Shown: one piece after another, positions 44,560-56,306 of the stretch
Numbering within the stretch: the first letter of the stretch is position 1
Layout: each line of letters begins with the position of its first letter
Assembly (NCBI GenBank): GCA_021782995.1
Contig: JAJXUI010000001.1
Location: 62,001 to 126,000, forward strand
Direction of reading: 5' to 3'
From: Pseudomonadota bacterium
GTDB taxonomy: Bacteria > Pseudomonadota > Gammaproteobacteria > Burkholderiales > Gallionellaceae
Length of the DNA stretch: 64,000 nucleotides
Made by a program: the position numbers and the translations under genes
The notes under the pieces: model-generated
The model's database searches: none
Told to the model about the DNA's origin: nothing
The model's input: only the letters and a program-made list of their open reading frames with translations

Positions 44560-45981
44560 TTAAAGCATTTCCCCGGCATGATCTGCAAGTCTGGAGCGTT
44601 CGCCACGCTGTAATGTGACGTGTCCGCTGTGTGCCCAGCCCTTGAAGCGATCCACCACATAGGTCAGCCCCGAGCTGCCTTCAGACAGGTAAGGGGTGTC
44701 AATCTGCGCGATGTTACCCATGCAAACCACCTTGGTCCCCGGGCCGGCGCGGGTGATCAGCGCTTTCATCTGTTTCGGTGTCAGGTTCTGCGCCTCGTCG
44801 ATGATCAGGTATTTGTTGAGGAAGGTGCGACCGCGCATGAAGTTCAGCGATTTCACCTTGATGCGTGAACGGATCAGGTCGCGCGTGGCTGCACGGCCCC
44901 AGTCACCGCTTTCATCGTCGGATTTGTTCAGTACATCCAGGTTGTCGTCCAGCGCGCCCATCCACGGGTTCATCTTCTCTTCCTCTGTACCGGGCAGGAA
45001 GCCGATGTCCTCGCCCAGCGGCACCGTGACACGGGTGATGATGATTTCGGAATAGCGTTTGCTTTCCAGTGTCTGGGCCAGACCCGCTGCCAGTGTCAGC
45101 AGTGTCTTGCCTGTGCCGGCCTGGCCGAGCAGGGTGACAAAGTCGATTTCAGGGTTCATCAGCAGGTTCAGCACGAAGCTCTGTTCACGATTGCGCGCAG
45201 TGATACCCCAGATGGCATGCTTCTGGTGTGTATAGTCAGTCAGTGTGCGCAGTGTGGCCGTGTCGTCCTGCTGTTCGGTCACCACGGCAAGGAACGGGGT
45301 ATCGTCACCGTTTTCCATGAAGACAAATTCGTTCACCATCATGTCCCGGCACAATGGACCCTTGATCTGGTAGAAGGTAAAACCGTTATAGGTACCTGAC
45401 TTCATGTCCTTGCCATGGGTTTCCCAGAAATCTGCAGGAAGTTGCTTGATGCCGGAATAAAGCAGGTCCGAGTCTTCCAATACCTTGTCATTGAAATAAT
45501 CCTGTGCTTCCAGGCCGAGCGCACGCGCCTTGATGCGCATGTTGATGTCCTTGCTGACGAGGATGACTTCGCGCTCGGTAACTGCCTTGCTCAGGTGCAT
45601 CACCACGGCAAGGATGGCGTTATCGGATTTGCCGTGTGCCAGCGTGCTGGGCAGGTCCTGCGTGATGAACTGCGTCTGCAGGAACATGCGTCCGGTTGAG
45701 GCCTTGTTGCCCAGGCCGTCCAGCGGTATGCCATTTTCTATCTTGTCCTCTATCGTGCTTACCAGTGAATCGAGGAAGCGGCTGGCCTGACGCGCATTGC
45801 GTGCAACTTCAGTCATGCCTTTCTTGTTGTTGTCCAGCTCTTCCAGCACATACATCGGCAGATAGATGTCGTGTTCCTCGAAGCGGAACAGGCTGGTGGG
45901 GTCGTGCATCAGCACATTGGTATCAAGAACGAACAGCTTGGTGGTACTACTGGAAAGGGCCGGTCTGGGAGGGATGGGCAT
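44560..45981 (-). CDS. PhoH-family ATPase with N-terminal PIN domain
   Basis: A 473-residue protein with a PIN nuclease domain (FVLDTNVLMHDPTSLFRFEEHDIYLPMYVLEELDN, ~16-150) joined to a PhoH ATPase domain with Walker A GQAGTGKT at 286-293 and a Walker B-like LIIDEAQNLT. PhoH2-type proteins unwind and cleave RNA. The acidic PIN residues D20 and E47-48 are in place. It begins a minus-strand group in which bcp lies 9 bases away. It is complete and of usual length. Confidence 0.93.
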   Translation of the reverse strand: MPIPPRPALSSSTTKLFVLDTNVLMHDPTSLFRFEEHDIYLPMYVLEELDNNKKGMTEVARNARQASRFLDSLVSTIEDKIENGIPLDGLGNKASTGRMFLQTQFITQDLPSTLAHGKSDNAILAVVMHLSKAVTEREVILVSKDINMRIKARALGLEAQDYFNDKVLEDSDLLYSGIKQLPADFWETHGKDMKSGTYNGFTFYQIKGPLCRDMMVNEFVFMENGDDTPFLAVVTEQQDDTATLRTLTDYTHQKHAIWGITARNREQSFVLNLLMNPEIDFVTLLGQAGTGKTLLTLAAGLAQTLESKRYSEIIITRVTVPLGEDIGFLPGTEEEKMNPWMGALDDNLDVLNKSDDESGDWGRAATRDLIRSRIKVKSLNFMRGRTFLNKYLIIDEAQNLTPKQMKALITRAGPGTKVVCMGNIAQIDTPYLSEGSSGLTYVVDRFKGWAHSGHVTLQRGERSRLADHAGEML

Positions 45982-45990
45982 GAGCTTCCT

Positions 45991-46449
45991 TTACTTGATA
46001 GATCGCACGAATTCGAGCACTTCCTGGGCATGGCCATCGGCCTTGAGGCCGCGCCATTCCCTGATGATATGGCCGGCGGCATCCAGCACAAAGGTGCTGC
46101 GTTCAATGCCGCGTACCTGTTTGCCATACATGTTCTTCAGCTTCATGACGCCAAACATTTCGCAAACGGTTTCTTCTGCGTCCGAAAGCAGGGGGAACGG
46201 CAACTCCTGTTTGGTTTTGAAGTTTTCATGTGTTCTGATGCTGTCGCGTGATACGCCCACAACTTCACAGCCGGCCTTTTTGAATTGTCCGTAGAGGTCG
46301 CGGAACTGCTGGTTTTCGGTGGTGCAGCCGGGCGTATTGTCCTTGGGGTAGAAGAAGATCACCAGAGGTTTGCCGAAATGGGCGTGAAGCTGGAATGTAG
46401 TGTTACCTGTTGCGGGTAGGGAAAAATCTGCGACTGCCTTGTTCGTCAT
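45991..46449 (-). CDS. bcp: Thiol peroxidase Bcp/PrxQ (thioredoxin-dependent)
   Basis: A 152-residue peroxiredoxin of the BCP/PrxQ class, which reduces hydroperoxides. The peroxidatic cysteine is in PKDNTPGCTTE. Bcp-type enzymes usually have a second cysteine five residues later (as in TTEACNFRD); here the stretch is TTENQQFRDLY, so the resolving cysteine is absent from that helix. The start MTNKAVADFSL is the best; frames with an upstream extension overlap mnmH. It lies on the same strand as mnmH. Confidence 0.95.
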   Translation of the reverse strand: MTNKAVADFSLPATGNTTFQLHAHFGKPLVIFFYPKDNTPGCTTENQQFRDLYGQFKKAGCEVVGVSRDSIRTHENFKTKQELPFPLLSDAEETVCEMFGVMKLKNMYGKQVRGIERSTFVLDAAGHIIREWRGLKADGHAQEVLEFVRSIK

Positions 46450-46468
46450 CTGGTGCTGTTCCGCTGGT

Positions 46469-48643
<2,175 letters not shown>

Positions 48644-48672
48644 TATTAGTAATATAATCAAGGAGTTGCTTT

Positions 48673-49842
48673 ATGTCTCAGGCTGGTCCGCGTGAAATTG
48701 TTACCCCGTTTCGTCCCATCCCCCTGGAAGTGCCTGAAGGCATGAAGCCAAATGAATTCTTCAACAGCGCAGAAAACCTGAACGACCTGGTCAACAACAA
48801 CGGCCTGCTGCTGAACGACGAACACCTGCTGCTGTATCGCAAGGCGCTGGGCCACAGCACCGAATTCGACTGTTCCATCATCTACAACACTTCGCAAACC
48901 ATTCTCAATCCGCTGGGGCGACCGGTGCGGCGCTCGCAGGTTTCCGACACGGTGAAGCATGTGTGGAACCGCATGAACCAGATCATCATTGATTACATGC
49001 TGGAGCAATACCCCGATCCCGCGCAGCATCTGATACTGGCGGGCGAAGCCAGCCTGGATGCCACCTGGCCGCTCACTTCACCCGGCGTGCCCAGCATCCG
49101 CATGCTGCACAACCATTTCATCGTGTTCCCGATGGAGCAGTTGAAGAATGCCAAGCTGGCCGATGTGAACAACCCCAACCTCACCGATGGCGGGCAACAT
49201 AGTTTGTTCCAGGCCTATATGCGCGATGTGTACCAGGAATTTTTTGACAAGGCGCTGCAACTGAAAATATTGAAACCGGCCAGCGAAGACGATGCGCGCA
49301 TCGGGCTTACCGGCTACCCGCAGGGTTTGCCGAGCTGGGAAATCAGCGGCGGGGCAGCAGCGCTGCGCGATGTGCAGTTCTGGAAGGAATATGACGAGGT
49401 GCTGAAAGGCTTTATCGATTTTTACCGCACCTTCTTCTCGCAGGTCTCCTCGCGCAATTCGCCCATCCTGCCGGATGTGTATTACCCGAAGGAAGTGGAA
49501 AGCGTGCTGCTGTTCAACAACGATTTCCTGAAGACGGCCAAGAAAGTGCGCGATCGCTGCATCGTCGATGCGAAATATGCCAACGCCATCCGCTGGCAGC
49601 CCGCCTTCAAGCAATTGATCTATCGCAATGACAGCGGCAAGCTGATTGTTACAATCAGCCAGAACTCGATCGGCAATGCGATTACCGAACTGCTGGGCGT
49701 GGTGGTCAACCGCACGCCGGATGCTGATGCCTACAGCAAACTTCAGCCGAAATTGATCGCGCGCCTGCTGGAAGTGCGCAGGCGGCTGGTCGAGGCGGAT
49801 CTGGGCGACGGCATCGCCACGGAATTCTGGGACAAGGAATAA
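48673..49842 (+). CDS. Conserved-looking protein of unknown function with an HxH motif
   Basis: A 389-residue soluble protein with a strong AAGGAG ribosome binding site. I do not recognise the family. RMLHNHFIVFP at ~143-153 resembles the HIT/GalT-type histidine motif followed by a strand, but no full triad is clear. FDCSIIYNTSQTILNPLGRPVRRSQVSDTVKHVWNRMNQ and a C-terminal LLGVVVNRTPDAD are other notable parts. Its G+C content appears higher than that of the nearby genes. It lies ahead of a small gene and opposite a thioredoxin-HEAT gene. Confidence 0.6.
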   Translation: MSQAGPREIVTPFRPIPLEVPEGMKPNEFFNSAENLNDLVNNNGLLLNDEHLLLYRKALGHSTEFDCSIIYNTSQTILNPLGRPVRRSQVSDTVKHVWNRMNQIIIDYMLEQYPDPAQHLILAGEASLDATWPLTSPGVPSIRMLHNHFIVFPMEQLKNAKLADVNNPNLTDGGQHSLFQAYMRDVYQEFFDKALQLKILKPASEDDARIGLTGYPQGLPSWEISGGAAALRDVQFWKEYDEVLKGFIDFYRTFFSQVSSRNSPILPDVYYPKEVESVLLFNNDFLKTAKKVRDRCIVDAKYANAIRWQPAFKQLIYRNDSGKLIVTISQNSIGNAITELLGVVVNRTPDADAYSKLQPKLIARLLEVRRRLVEADLGDGIATEFWDKE

Positions 49843-49889
49843 CATGAAGCTCAAAACAACAAACCGCATCAACACAGGGAGGTGTTGCC

Positions 49890-50252
49890 ATGAGAGACCG
49901 GAAGGAGCTGGTGGTTGAACTGATCCGCAGCCCGCAATCAGTTCAGCAATTGTTGCTGGATCTTGCAGAGCATGGCTGGTATTGCGAAAAGCAGCTGGCA
50001 ACTGTCACCAAGAAAGATGTGCTGGCAGTGCTGAAGCAATTCCAGAATGCCATGGTCACTGCCGCCGAAGTGAGCGGCTGGGCCAATTCGATAGGCGGGC
50101 GCCCGGATATTGCCTTTGAATTCGGGCCTGATGGCGTGGTGGAGGAGTCCCTGTTCTGGCTGGCCCATCCTGAACTCGAAGGGGCGCTCTGCCCTGAGTT
50201 GTGTCAGCGCATCGTGACCTTGTACGAGCGGCGCAAAGTGCCAAGGAGCTGA
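49890..50252 (+). CDS. Small protein of unknown function
   Basis: A 120-residue protein with no membrane segment. MRDRKELVVELIRSPQSVQQLLLDLAEHGWYCEKQLATVTKKDVLAVLKQF suggests a helical N-terminal half, with a glycine-aspartate turn (IGGRPDIAFEFGPDG) in the middle. A ribosome binding site GGGAGGTG precedes the ATG by 5 bases. It follows the 389-residue gene by 47 bases and is likely cotranscribed. I cannot assign a family. Confidence 0.65.
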   Translation: MRDRKELVVELIRSPQSVQQLLLDLAEHGWYCEKQLATVTKKDVLAVLKQFQNAMVTAAEVSGWANSIGGRPDIAFEFGPDGVVEESLFWLAHPELEGALCPELCQRIVTLYERRKVPRS

Positions 50253-50255
50253 ATG

Positions 50256-50906
50256 TCAGCTTGTTGCCAGTAGTTGTAGCGACTCACTCGCAATTTCCCG
50301 CACCTCTGCATCACTGTCGTTCAGGCACTGCTGCAGATAAGGTTTCGCTTCTTTCATTCCGCTCATTCCCAGAAGATGGCAGGCATCGGCGCGTACACGG
50401 TGATCGGAATTTTCTGACAGCTTGGCCAGTTGTGTCAGCAGGTTCTGCAGCGGGCCCTTGTTCTGGTATGACTCGAGTATCGCGCTGGCGCCGGCGCGGA
50501 TGATGAGGCTTTTTTCCGGATCGGCAATGAATGTCAGCAGGTACTGCAGGCGCTCGGGAGCTTCGCTGACAAACTCTCCGGCGGCCTTGATGCTGCCATC
50601 TTCCAGTAGTTGTTCAAAGTATTTGGCATAGCCTGTTTCGCTGCTGCACCATTCCACCCAGTGTTTCAGCTCGGCTGGTGTCTGCGCGCCGGTGAGCGTG
50701 AATGGGCCAAGTTTCAGCCAGGGCGCAGCGCGCACGCCGTATTTTTCCGCTTCTTCCGGATGGGCTGCGACATTGATCACGGTGAGCTTGCCGATCAGGG
50801 TCTGTTTCAGCAGATCGCTCAGTCCCTGCAGCACGGCCGGGCAGTGCACACAGCCGGGCGTGATGAAAAGCAGCGCGTCAGGCGGAGAGGTGGTTTGAGT
50901 AGTCAC
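50256..50906 (-). CDS. Thioredoxin-like domain fused to HEAT-type repeats
   Basis: A 216-residue fusion. Residues ~8-75 are thioredoxin-like with FITPGCVHCPAV (C18-C21 by position) and a proline in RAAPWLKLG. Residues ~95-216 are helical repeats with the pattern HRVRADACHLLGMSG and VREIASESLQLLA, typical of HEAT/PBS-lyase repeats. No signal peptide is seen. The combination suggests a redox protein with a protein-binding tail. The stop lies 3 bases from the end of the convergent gene, and the 95-residue gene is just upstream. Confidence 0.8.
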   Translation of the reverse strand: MTTQTTSPPDALLFITPGCVHCPAVLQGLSDLLKQTLIGKLTVINVAAHPEEAEKYGVRAAPWLKLGPFTLTGAQTPAELKHWVEWCSSETGYAKYFEQLLEDGSIKAAGEFVSEAPERLQYLLTFIADPEKSLIIRAGASAILESYQNKGPLQNLLTQLAKLSENSDHRVRADACHLLGMSGMKEAKPYLQQCLNDSDAEVREIASESLQLLATS

Positions 50907-50917
50907 TTGACTGGTGG

Positions 50918-51205
50918 TTAGTCTTCGGCAGGTTTTTTCGGGGAAACCGGCATGTTGATCACATTGCTTGGTTTCTTGTCGCCGGGATAAAAGGGTCGCT
51001 CATTGCGATCCGGGTTGCTGATGTCGGCCAGCTCCTTTTCACGCTCGGCGATCAACGCAAACAGGTCGCGGATGTCTTCGCGCGTTTGCTGGGAGAGCGG
51101 GTGCAGCATGCCGGGCGGCGGGGTGGCGTCCTTGACGATGTTGCCAAGAACTTTTCGAAGCACGCGCAAAATGCGCTGTTCTTTGGATAGGTTTTCTTCA
51201 TTCAC
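50918..51205 (-). CDS. Small charged protein, unknown function
   Basis: A 95-residue protein beginning MNEENLSKEQRILRVLRKVLGNIVKDATPPPGMLHPLSQQTREDIRDLFALIAEREKE. The first half is likely helical with a proline break, and the C-terminus is charged and proline-rich. It sits 11 bases upstream of the thioredoxin-HEAT gene and is likely part of the same operon. No motif gives its function. Confidence 0.65.
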   Translation of the reverse strand: MNEENLSKEQRILRVLRKVLGNIVKDATPPPGMLHPLSQQTREDIRDLFALIAEREKELADISNPDRNERPFYPGDKKPSNVINMPVSPKKPAED

Positions 51206-51397
51206 AGCAGGCTTCTCCGGTTAAAATGTAACTATATGATTATATTAATGTAAATACTGGATGTATTTGGCGGAACAGGAATTGTCAGCGCAGTACCCGG
51301 GTGTGTCAAGAAACTGGCTGCAAGGTAAGGGTAATGGTGGTGTTGCAATTGCTGGAGCTTCAGTCCCGAATTTCAGGGGTGCGGGGTTAGAGTCAGT

Positions 51398-51426
51398 TTG
51401 AGTTAGTCGCTGCCTTCATATATAAT
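51398..51426 (+). promoter_or_regulatory. Strong sigma-70 promoter of rpsB-tsf
   Basis: TTGAGT (51398-51403) and a perfect TATAAT (51421-51426) are 17 bases apart. This is the best promoter match in the window. Transcription would start near 51433, giving a leader of about 160 bases before rpsB. Confidence 0.8.
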
Positions 51427-51465
51427 GCGCGGTCTGTGTGTACGGCATGGTGCCGGAGGCAGAAA

Positions 51466-51481
51466 TTCACAATTTTGTGAA
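51466..51481 (+). promoter_or_regulatory. Hairpin in the rpsB leader
   Basis: TTCACA (51466-51471) pairs with TGTGAA (51476-51481) around ATTT. It is part of a long leader. Ribosomal protein S2 represses its own message through the 5' leader in gammaproteobacteria, so a similar control is plausible here, but the known motif was not matched. Confidence 0.4.
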
Positions 51482-51591
51482 AATTCACACACCTGTTTAT
51501 GTTGGGGTGCCTGTACGGAGCGAGCCGGGTGCGGAGCGTTTTGGCGGGTCAGCTGACGGGTGGAGGATATAACCCTGATAGGAGTTTAGCA

Positions 51592-52314
51592 ATGTCTACT
51601 ATGCGTGAAATGCTGGAAGCGGGTGTTCATTTCGGACACCAGACCCGTTTCTGGAACCCAAAGATGGCCCCTTTCATTTTCGGTCATCGCAACAAGATTC
51701 ACATCATCAATCTGGAAAAAACAGTTCCGCTGTACAACGAAGCGCTGGCTTTTGTGCGCAAGGTGGCTGCCCAGAAAGGTAACAACATCCTGTTCGTTGC
51801 GACCAAGCGCCAGGCGCGCGAAATCATCAAGGAAGAGGCAACCCGTGCAGGCTGCCCATTTGTAGATTATCGCTGGCTGGGCGGCCTGCTCACCAACTTC
51901 AAGACCGTGCAGACTTCCATTGCGCGCCTGAAGGAGCTGGCAACAATGGAGAGCGATGGTACGCTGGACAAGTATCCCAAGAAAGAGGCGCTGATGCTGC
52001 GCCGTGAGCTGGAGAAGCTGGAGCGCAGCCTTGGTGGTATCAAGGATATGACAGCCCTGCCATCTGCAATTTTCGTGATTGACGTTGGCTACCAGAAGAT
52101 TGCCGTTACCGAAGCCCAGAAGCTGGGCATCCCGTTGATCGGTATTGTGGATACCAATCACTCTCCGGAAGGCATCGATTACCCTGTGCCGGGAAATGAT
52201 GACTCCACGCAGGCGATCAAGCTGTATGCCCGAGGCGTAGCTGATGCGGTGCTGGAAGGCCGCCAGCAGGCCCTGACGGACCTCGCAGCGCAAGTCGAGG
52301 AAAGGGCAGCGTAA
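51592..52314 (+). CDS. rpsB: 30S ribosomal protein S2
   Basis: A 240-residue ribosomal protein. [44 protein letters not shown] and the C-terminal [16 protein letters not shown] are family hallmarks. The ATG at 51592 (MSTMREML) follows GGAG 8 bases upstream. An in-frame extension upstream is part of the leader and not coding. It heads the long translation and envelope cluster. Confidence 0.98.
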   Translation: MSTMREMLEAGVHFGHQTRFWNPKMAPFIFGHRNKIHIINLEKTVPLYNEALAFVRKVAAQKGNNILFVATKRQAREIIKEEATRAGCPFVDYRWLGGLLTNFKTVQTSIARLKELATMESDGTLDKYPKKEALMLRRELEKLERSLGGIKDMTALPSAIFVIDVGYQKIAVTEAQKLGIPLIGIVDTNHSPEGIDYPVPGNDDSTQAIKLYARGVADAVLEGRQQALTDLAAQVEERAA

Positions 52315-52331
52315 GCAGCCTCATCGACAGG

Positions 52332-52354
52332 AAGGGGCGTAAGCCCCTTTTTTT
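52332..52354 (+). terminator. Attenuating terminator between rpsB and tsf
   Basis: AAGGGGC (52332-52338) pairs with GCCCCTT (52343-52349) around GTAA, with seven Ts from 52348. It lies 17 bases after rpsB and 30 before tsf, so it can lower tsf transcription relative to rpsB, as in enteric bacteria. Confidence 0.85.
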
Positions 52355-52384
52355 ATAGACAGATTTTGTAATAAGGAGTTTTAG

Positions 52385-53281
52385 ATGGCAGAGATTTCAG
52401 CAAGCATGGTCAAGGAACTGCGCGAGGCAACTGGCCTCGGCATGATGGAGTGCAAAAAGGCGCTCACTGAAACCAATGGTGATTTCAAGGCGGCTGAAGA
52501 GTTGTTGCGTATTCGCAGTGGTGCAAAAGCCAGTAAGGCGGCAACCCGTGTGACAGCTGAAGGTGTGGTTGGTGTTTTCATCAGTGCCGATGGCAAGACT
52601 GGCGCAATGGCAGAAGTGAATTGCGAAACTGATTTTGTGGCAAGAAATGAAGACCTGATGGCATTCGCAAAGAGTGTTGCTGAAACCATTGCCAACAGCA
52701 ATCCTGCGGATAACGATGCGCTGCTGGCAGCCAAGTTGTCTTCCGGCGAGGTGGTTGAGGAAGCCCGTAAGGCGCTGGTGATGAAGCTGGGTGAGAACAT
52801 CAATGTACGCCGTTTCGAGCGTTTTGCTGCGACAGGCAAGCTGACCAATTATCTGCATGGAACAAAGATTGGTGTGGTGCTGGATCTGGTTGGTGGTGAA
52901 GAGTCTCTGGGCAAGGATCTTGCCATGCACATTGCGGCGAGCAAACCCAAGTCTGTTGATGCTACTGGTGTGAATGCCGAGGATATCGATACCGAGCGTC
53001 GCATTGCGATCGAAAAGGCACGTGAAGCCGGCAAGCCGGAAAACATGCTGGAGAAAATTGCCGAAGGTACCGTGCAGAAATTCCTGAAGGAAGTCACCTT
53101 GCTGGGCCAGGTGTTCGTGAAGGCAGAAGACGGCAAGCAGACTGTTGAGCAGTTGCTGAAGAGCAAGAATGCTTCAGTGAAGACATTCAAGATGTTTGTT
53201 GTGGGCGAAGGTATCGAGAAAAAAGTGGTGGATTACGCTGCTGAAGTTGCTGCTGCTTCCGCTGCTGCTACGAAAGGCTGA
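52385..53281 (+). CDS. tsf: Elongation factor Ts
   Basis: A 298-residue guanine nucleotide exchange factor for EF-Tu. The N-terminal helical domain [35 protein letters not shown] is conserved, and [16 protein letters not shown] is the core contact motif. Length is typical for betaproteobacteria. It lies between an attenuator and pyrH (3-base gap). Confidence 0.98.
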   Translation: MAEISASMVKELREATGLGMMECKKALTETNGDFKAAEELLRIRSGAKASKAATRVTAEGVVGVFISADGKTGAMAEVNCETDFVARNEDLMAFAKSVAETIANSNPADNDALLAAKLSSGEVVEEARKALVMKLGENINVRRFERFAATGKLTNYLHGTKIGVVLDLVGGEESLGKDLAMHIAASKPKSVDATGVNAEDIDTERRIAIEKAREAGKPENMLEKIAEGTVQKFLKEVTLLGQVFVKAEDGKQTVEQLLKSKNASVKTFKMFVVGEGIEKKVVDYAAEVAAASAAATKG

Positions 53282-53284
53282 TCT

Positions 53285-54004
53285 ATGGGAACAACACCTG
53301 TATACAAACGTGTATTGCTGAAACTTTCCGGTGAAGCCCTGATGGGCAATGACAACTACGGCATCAACCGTGGTGTGATTGAGCGTGTTGTGGCAGAGGT
53401 GGGTGAAGTGGCGTCCATGGGGGTACAGGTTGCTGTTGTCATCGGTGGCGGAAATATCTTCCGCGGTGTTGCACCTGCCGCGGCCGGCATGGATCGTGTG
53501 ACGGCCGATTACATGGGCATGCTTGCCACCGTGATGAATGCGATGGCGTTGCAGGATGAAATGCGCCGGCAAGGGATTGAATGCCGGGTGCAGTCAGCCC
53601 TGAATCTGGAACAGGTTGCTGAGCCCTATATCCGTGGCAAGGCACTGCGCTATCTGGAAGAGGGGATGGTGGTGATATTCGGCGCCGGTACAGGCAATCC
53701 GTTCTTTACTACCGATACTGCCGCCGCGTTGCGTGGTGTGGAAATGAATGCCGAGGTGGTGATCAAGGCCACCAAGGTTGATGGAATCTATACTGCGGAC
53801 CCGAAAAAGGATCCGTCGGCAACACGATACAATAATCTGACATTTGATGAGGCAATTTCCCGGAACCTGCAGGTAATGGACTCGACGGCGTTGACGCTGT
53901 GCAGGGACCAGAAAATGTCCATCATTGTTTTCAATATTTTCAAGGATGGCGCGCTGAAGCGCGTCATCATGGGGCAGGAAGAGGGTACGCTGGTCAAATG
54001 CTGA
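53285..54004 (+). CDS. pyrH: UMP kinase
   Basis: A 239-residue UMP kinase of the amino acid kinase fold, which makes [18 protein letters not shown] binds phosphate, [11 protein letters not shown] is the UMP loop region, and [18 protein letters not shown] and [16 protein letters not shown] are further hallmarks. It starts 3 bases after tsf, so translation may be coupled. The start [11 protein letters not shown] is normal. Confidence 0.98.
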   Translation: MGTTPVYKRVLLKLSGEALMGNDNYGINRGVIERVVAEVGEVASMGVQVAVVIGGGNIFRGVAPAAAGMDRVTADYMGMLATVMNAMALQDEMRRQGIECRVQSALNLEQVAEPYIRGKALRYLEEGMVVIFGAGTGNPFFTTDTAAALRGVEMNAEVVIKATKVDGIYTADPKKDPSATRYNNLTFDEAISRNLQVMDSTALTLCRDQKMSIIVFNIFKDGALKRVIMGQEEGTLVKC

Positions 54005-54041
54005 TGCGCTTAAGGGCTGTCAGGTCTGCCAGGAGGTAATC

Positions 54042-54602
54042 ATGACAATTGCAGATATCAAGAAAACCGTAGAACAGAAAATGACAAAATCGCTGGAAGC
54101 GCTGAAGGCGGATTTTGGCAAGGTCAGAACTGGCCGGGCGCATACCGGCATACTGGATCACGTGATGGTGCCGTATTACGGTAACCCGACCCTGGTCAAT
54201 CAGGTGGCAAACATCACGCTGATCGATAACCGCACGATTGGTGTACAGCCCTGGGAAAAAAACATGGTTTCTGCTGTGGAGAAGGCGATCCGCGATGCAG
54301 ATCTGGGATTGAATCCATCCACCAATGGCGACATGATCCGTGTGCCGATGCCAATGTTGACCGAGGAGCGCCGCCGCGACCTGATCAAGGTGGTGCGAGG
54401 CGAAGCGGAAAATGCCAAGGTGGCCGTACGCAATGTGCGTCGTGAAGCAAATGAACAATTGAAGAAACTGCTCAAGGACAAGGCGGTCAGCGAGGATGAT
54501 GAGCGCCGTGCACAGGATGATGTGCAGAAATCTACAGACCGTTTTGTTGCCGAAATCGACAAAGCCTTGCAAGCAAAAGAAGCAGACCTGATGGCTGTTT
54601 GA
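54042..54602 (+). CDS. frr: Ribosome recycling factor
   Basis: A 186-residue factor that splits post-termination ribosomes with [42 protein letters not shown] is the conserved start, and the long helices and [29 protein letters not shown] follow. An AGGAGG ribosome binding site lies before the ATG. Gene order and length are standard. Confidence 0.98.
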   Translation: MTIADIKKTVEQKMTKSLEALKADFGKVRTGRAHTGILDHVMVPYYGNPTLVNQVANITLIDNRTIGVQPWEKNMVSAVEKAIRDADLGLNPSTNGDMIRVPMPMLTEERRRDLIKVVRGEAENAKVAVRNVRREANEQLKKLLKDKAVSEDDERRAQDDVQKSTDRFVAEIDKALQAKEADLMAV

Positions 54603-54628
54603 AGCAGGCCTGATGTGCCGGTCAGCAT

Positions 54629-54647
54629 GCTGGCTGGCGAAGCCAGC
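54629..54647 (+). other. Small hairpin between frr and uppS
   Basis: GCTGGCT (54629-54635) pairs with AGCCAGC (54641-54647) around GGCGA. No T-run follows, so it is probably not a terminator. It may affect message stability. Confidence 0.35.
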
Positions 54648-54701
54648 TCATCATGCCATTCGGGTTGATGGTTTTCTTACAGATATCCCAGGTTGACTCC
54701 A

Positions 54702-55463
54702 GTGGCCCTATTTCAAAGTTCTACACGTACCATTCCAAAGGCGCCTGAGGTGCCCAGGCACATTGCCATCATCATGGATGGTAATGGCCGTTGGGCCAAG
54801 AAACGTTTCTTGCCAAGGGTTGCAGGGCATCAGCGCGGAGTGGAATGCCTGCGCGATACCGTGAAGGCTTGCGCGGAAATGGGAGTGGGTTACCTGACTG
54901 TGTTTGCGTTCAGTAGTGAAAACTGGCGACGCCCGCCGGATGAAGTTTCATTCCTGATGCAGCTGTTCCTGAAAATGCTTCAACGCGAAGTCAGCAAGCT
55001 GCATGAGAACAATATCCGGCTTAAGGTGATAGGTGATCTTTCACGTTTTGATACAGAGCTGAATCGTTATATTTCTGAGGCAGAAGCACTTACTTCAAGC
55101 AACTCGGGGCTGACGCTGACCGTGGCAGCAAATTATGGCGGTCGCTGGGATATCCTGAATGCTACACGCGCCATGCTGCAGAGCAGGCCGGAGCTGGTGG
55201 CGGAGTTTTCCGAGGAAGATATTGAGCCTTATCTTTCGATGCACTATGCACCGGAGCCCGATTTGTTTATCCGTACCGGTGGCGAGAAGCGCATTTCAAA
55301 TTTCCTGTTGTGGCAGCTTGCCTATACCGAGCTGTTTTTCACGGACACTTTGTGGCCGGCATTTGATCGTGCCGCATTGCAGGAAGCGATTCAATCCTAC
55401 CAGTCGCGTGAGAGGCGTTTCGGCCGGACCAGCGATCAGCTGCAGGAGGAACAGAATAAATGA
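54702..55463 (+). CDS. uppS: Isoprenyl transferase (undecaprenyl diphosphate synthase)
   Basis: A 253-residue cis-prenyltransferase that builds the C55 carrier for peptidoglycan. [15 protein letters not shown] gives the catalytic aspartate D26, and [19 protein letters not shown] and [15 protein letters not shown] are family motifs. The GTG at 54702 matches the usual N-terminus (family members read MALF...). An in-frame TTG at 54693 would add three residues. The gene leads into cdsA. Confidence 0.95.
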   Translation: MALFQSSTRTIPKAPEVPRHIAIIMDGNGRWAKKRFLPRVAGHQRGVECLRDTVKACAEMGVGYLTVFAFSSENWRRPPDEVSFLMQLFLKMLQREVSKLHENNIRLKVIGDLSRFDTELNRYISEAEALTSSNSGLTLTVAANYGGRWDILNATRAMLQSRPELVAEFSEEDIEPYLSMHYAPEPDLFIRTGGEKRISNFLLWQLAYTELFFTDTLWPAFDRAALQEAIQSYQSRERRFGRTSDQLQEEQNK

Positions 55464-55487
55464 TGTCAGCAGGAAAAGGGAGGGCGC

Positions 55488-56306
55488 ATGCTTAAACAGC
55501 GTGTGATGACCGCCATTGTCATGGTGATTGTTTTTATGGCGGCCGTATTCTGGCTGCCCGAAGATGGCTGGGCTGCGCTTGCGGGCTTGATGGTCTGGCA
55601 GGGTGCAAGAGAGTGGCGTGAACTGGCTGGCATGGGCAAGGCGAGTGGCCGGGCATATAGTGCTGCAGTGATTGTCTCCTATGTATTGTTGTGGTGGCTG
55701 CAAAGTCACAGCGAGACATTGCAGCGCCATCAATTGCAGCTTGCTGTCTATGGTGCGGCGGCAGCGTTCTGGGTATTGCTGGTGCCCCTGTGGCTTGCTG
55801 ATGTTTGGCGTACAAAAAGCAAATATTTGCTTGGATTGATAGGCATGCTGTTACTGCTGCCTACTGCATTGGCCATGCTTGATCTGCGGGCTGTCATGCC
55901 TGCGCCGTGGTGGCTGCTGGGGGTAATGGCGCTGGTGTGGGTGGCGGATATCACGGCCTATTTTTCGGGGCGTAAATTCGGCAGGCACAAGTTGGCCCCG
56001 AGCATCAGCCCGGGTAAAACCTGGGAGGGTGTGGCAGGGGCAGTTGCGGGAGTGGCCGTATACCTGTGGGTGGTGTTATGGCTGAGCGGCATGATGCAAC
56101 ATTACGAATTGATTGCATTCGCGATGCTGGGTGTGGCCTTGTCCATCATAGGCGACCTGTTTGAATCGGCGATAAAGCGCCAGGCAGGAATGAAAGACAG
56201 TGGAACATTGTTGCCGGGACATGGTGGCCTGCTGGATCGTATCGATGCGCTGACCTCCACGATGCCTGTGGCGGTGCTGATCTTGATATTGCTTGGATAT
56301 ATGTAA
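55488..56306 (+). CDS. cdsA: Phosphatidate cytidylyltransferase
   Basis: A 272-residue membrane enzyme that makes CDP-diacylglycerol. About eight hydrophobic segments are seen. The C-terminal signature [21 protein letters not shown], followed by LLDRIDAL, is the CDS family pattern. The last base of its stop is the first base of the dxr ATG, so translation is coupled. Confidence 0.97.
   Translation: MLKQRVMTAIVMVIVFMAAVFWLPEDGWAALAGLMVWQGAREWRELAGMGKASGRAYSAAVIVSYVLLWWLQSHSETLQRHQLQLAVYGAAAAFWVLLVPLWLADVWRTKSKYLLGLIGMLLLLPTALAMLDLRAVMPAPWWLLGVMALVWVADITAYFSGRKFGRHKLAPSISPGKTWEGVAGAVAGVAVYLWVVLWLSGMMQHYELIAFAMLGVALSIIGDLFESAIKRQAGMKDSGTLLPGHGGLLDRIDALTSTMPVAVLILILLGYM

Larger units (their letters stand above)
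51206..51591 (+). other. 386-base gap: rpsB promoter and leader region
   Basis: No gene is seen. The left part (51206-51390) separates the divergent minus-strand gene. From 51398 on it holds the rpsB promoter and a leader of about 160 bases with secondary structure. Details are given in separate entries. Confidence 0.7.
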
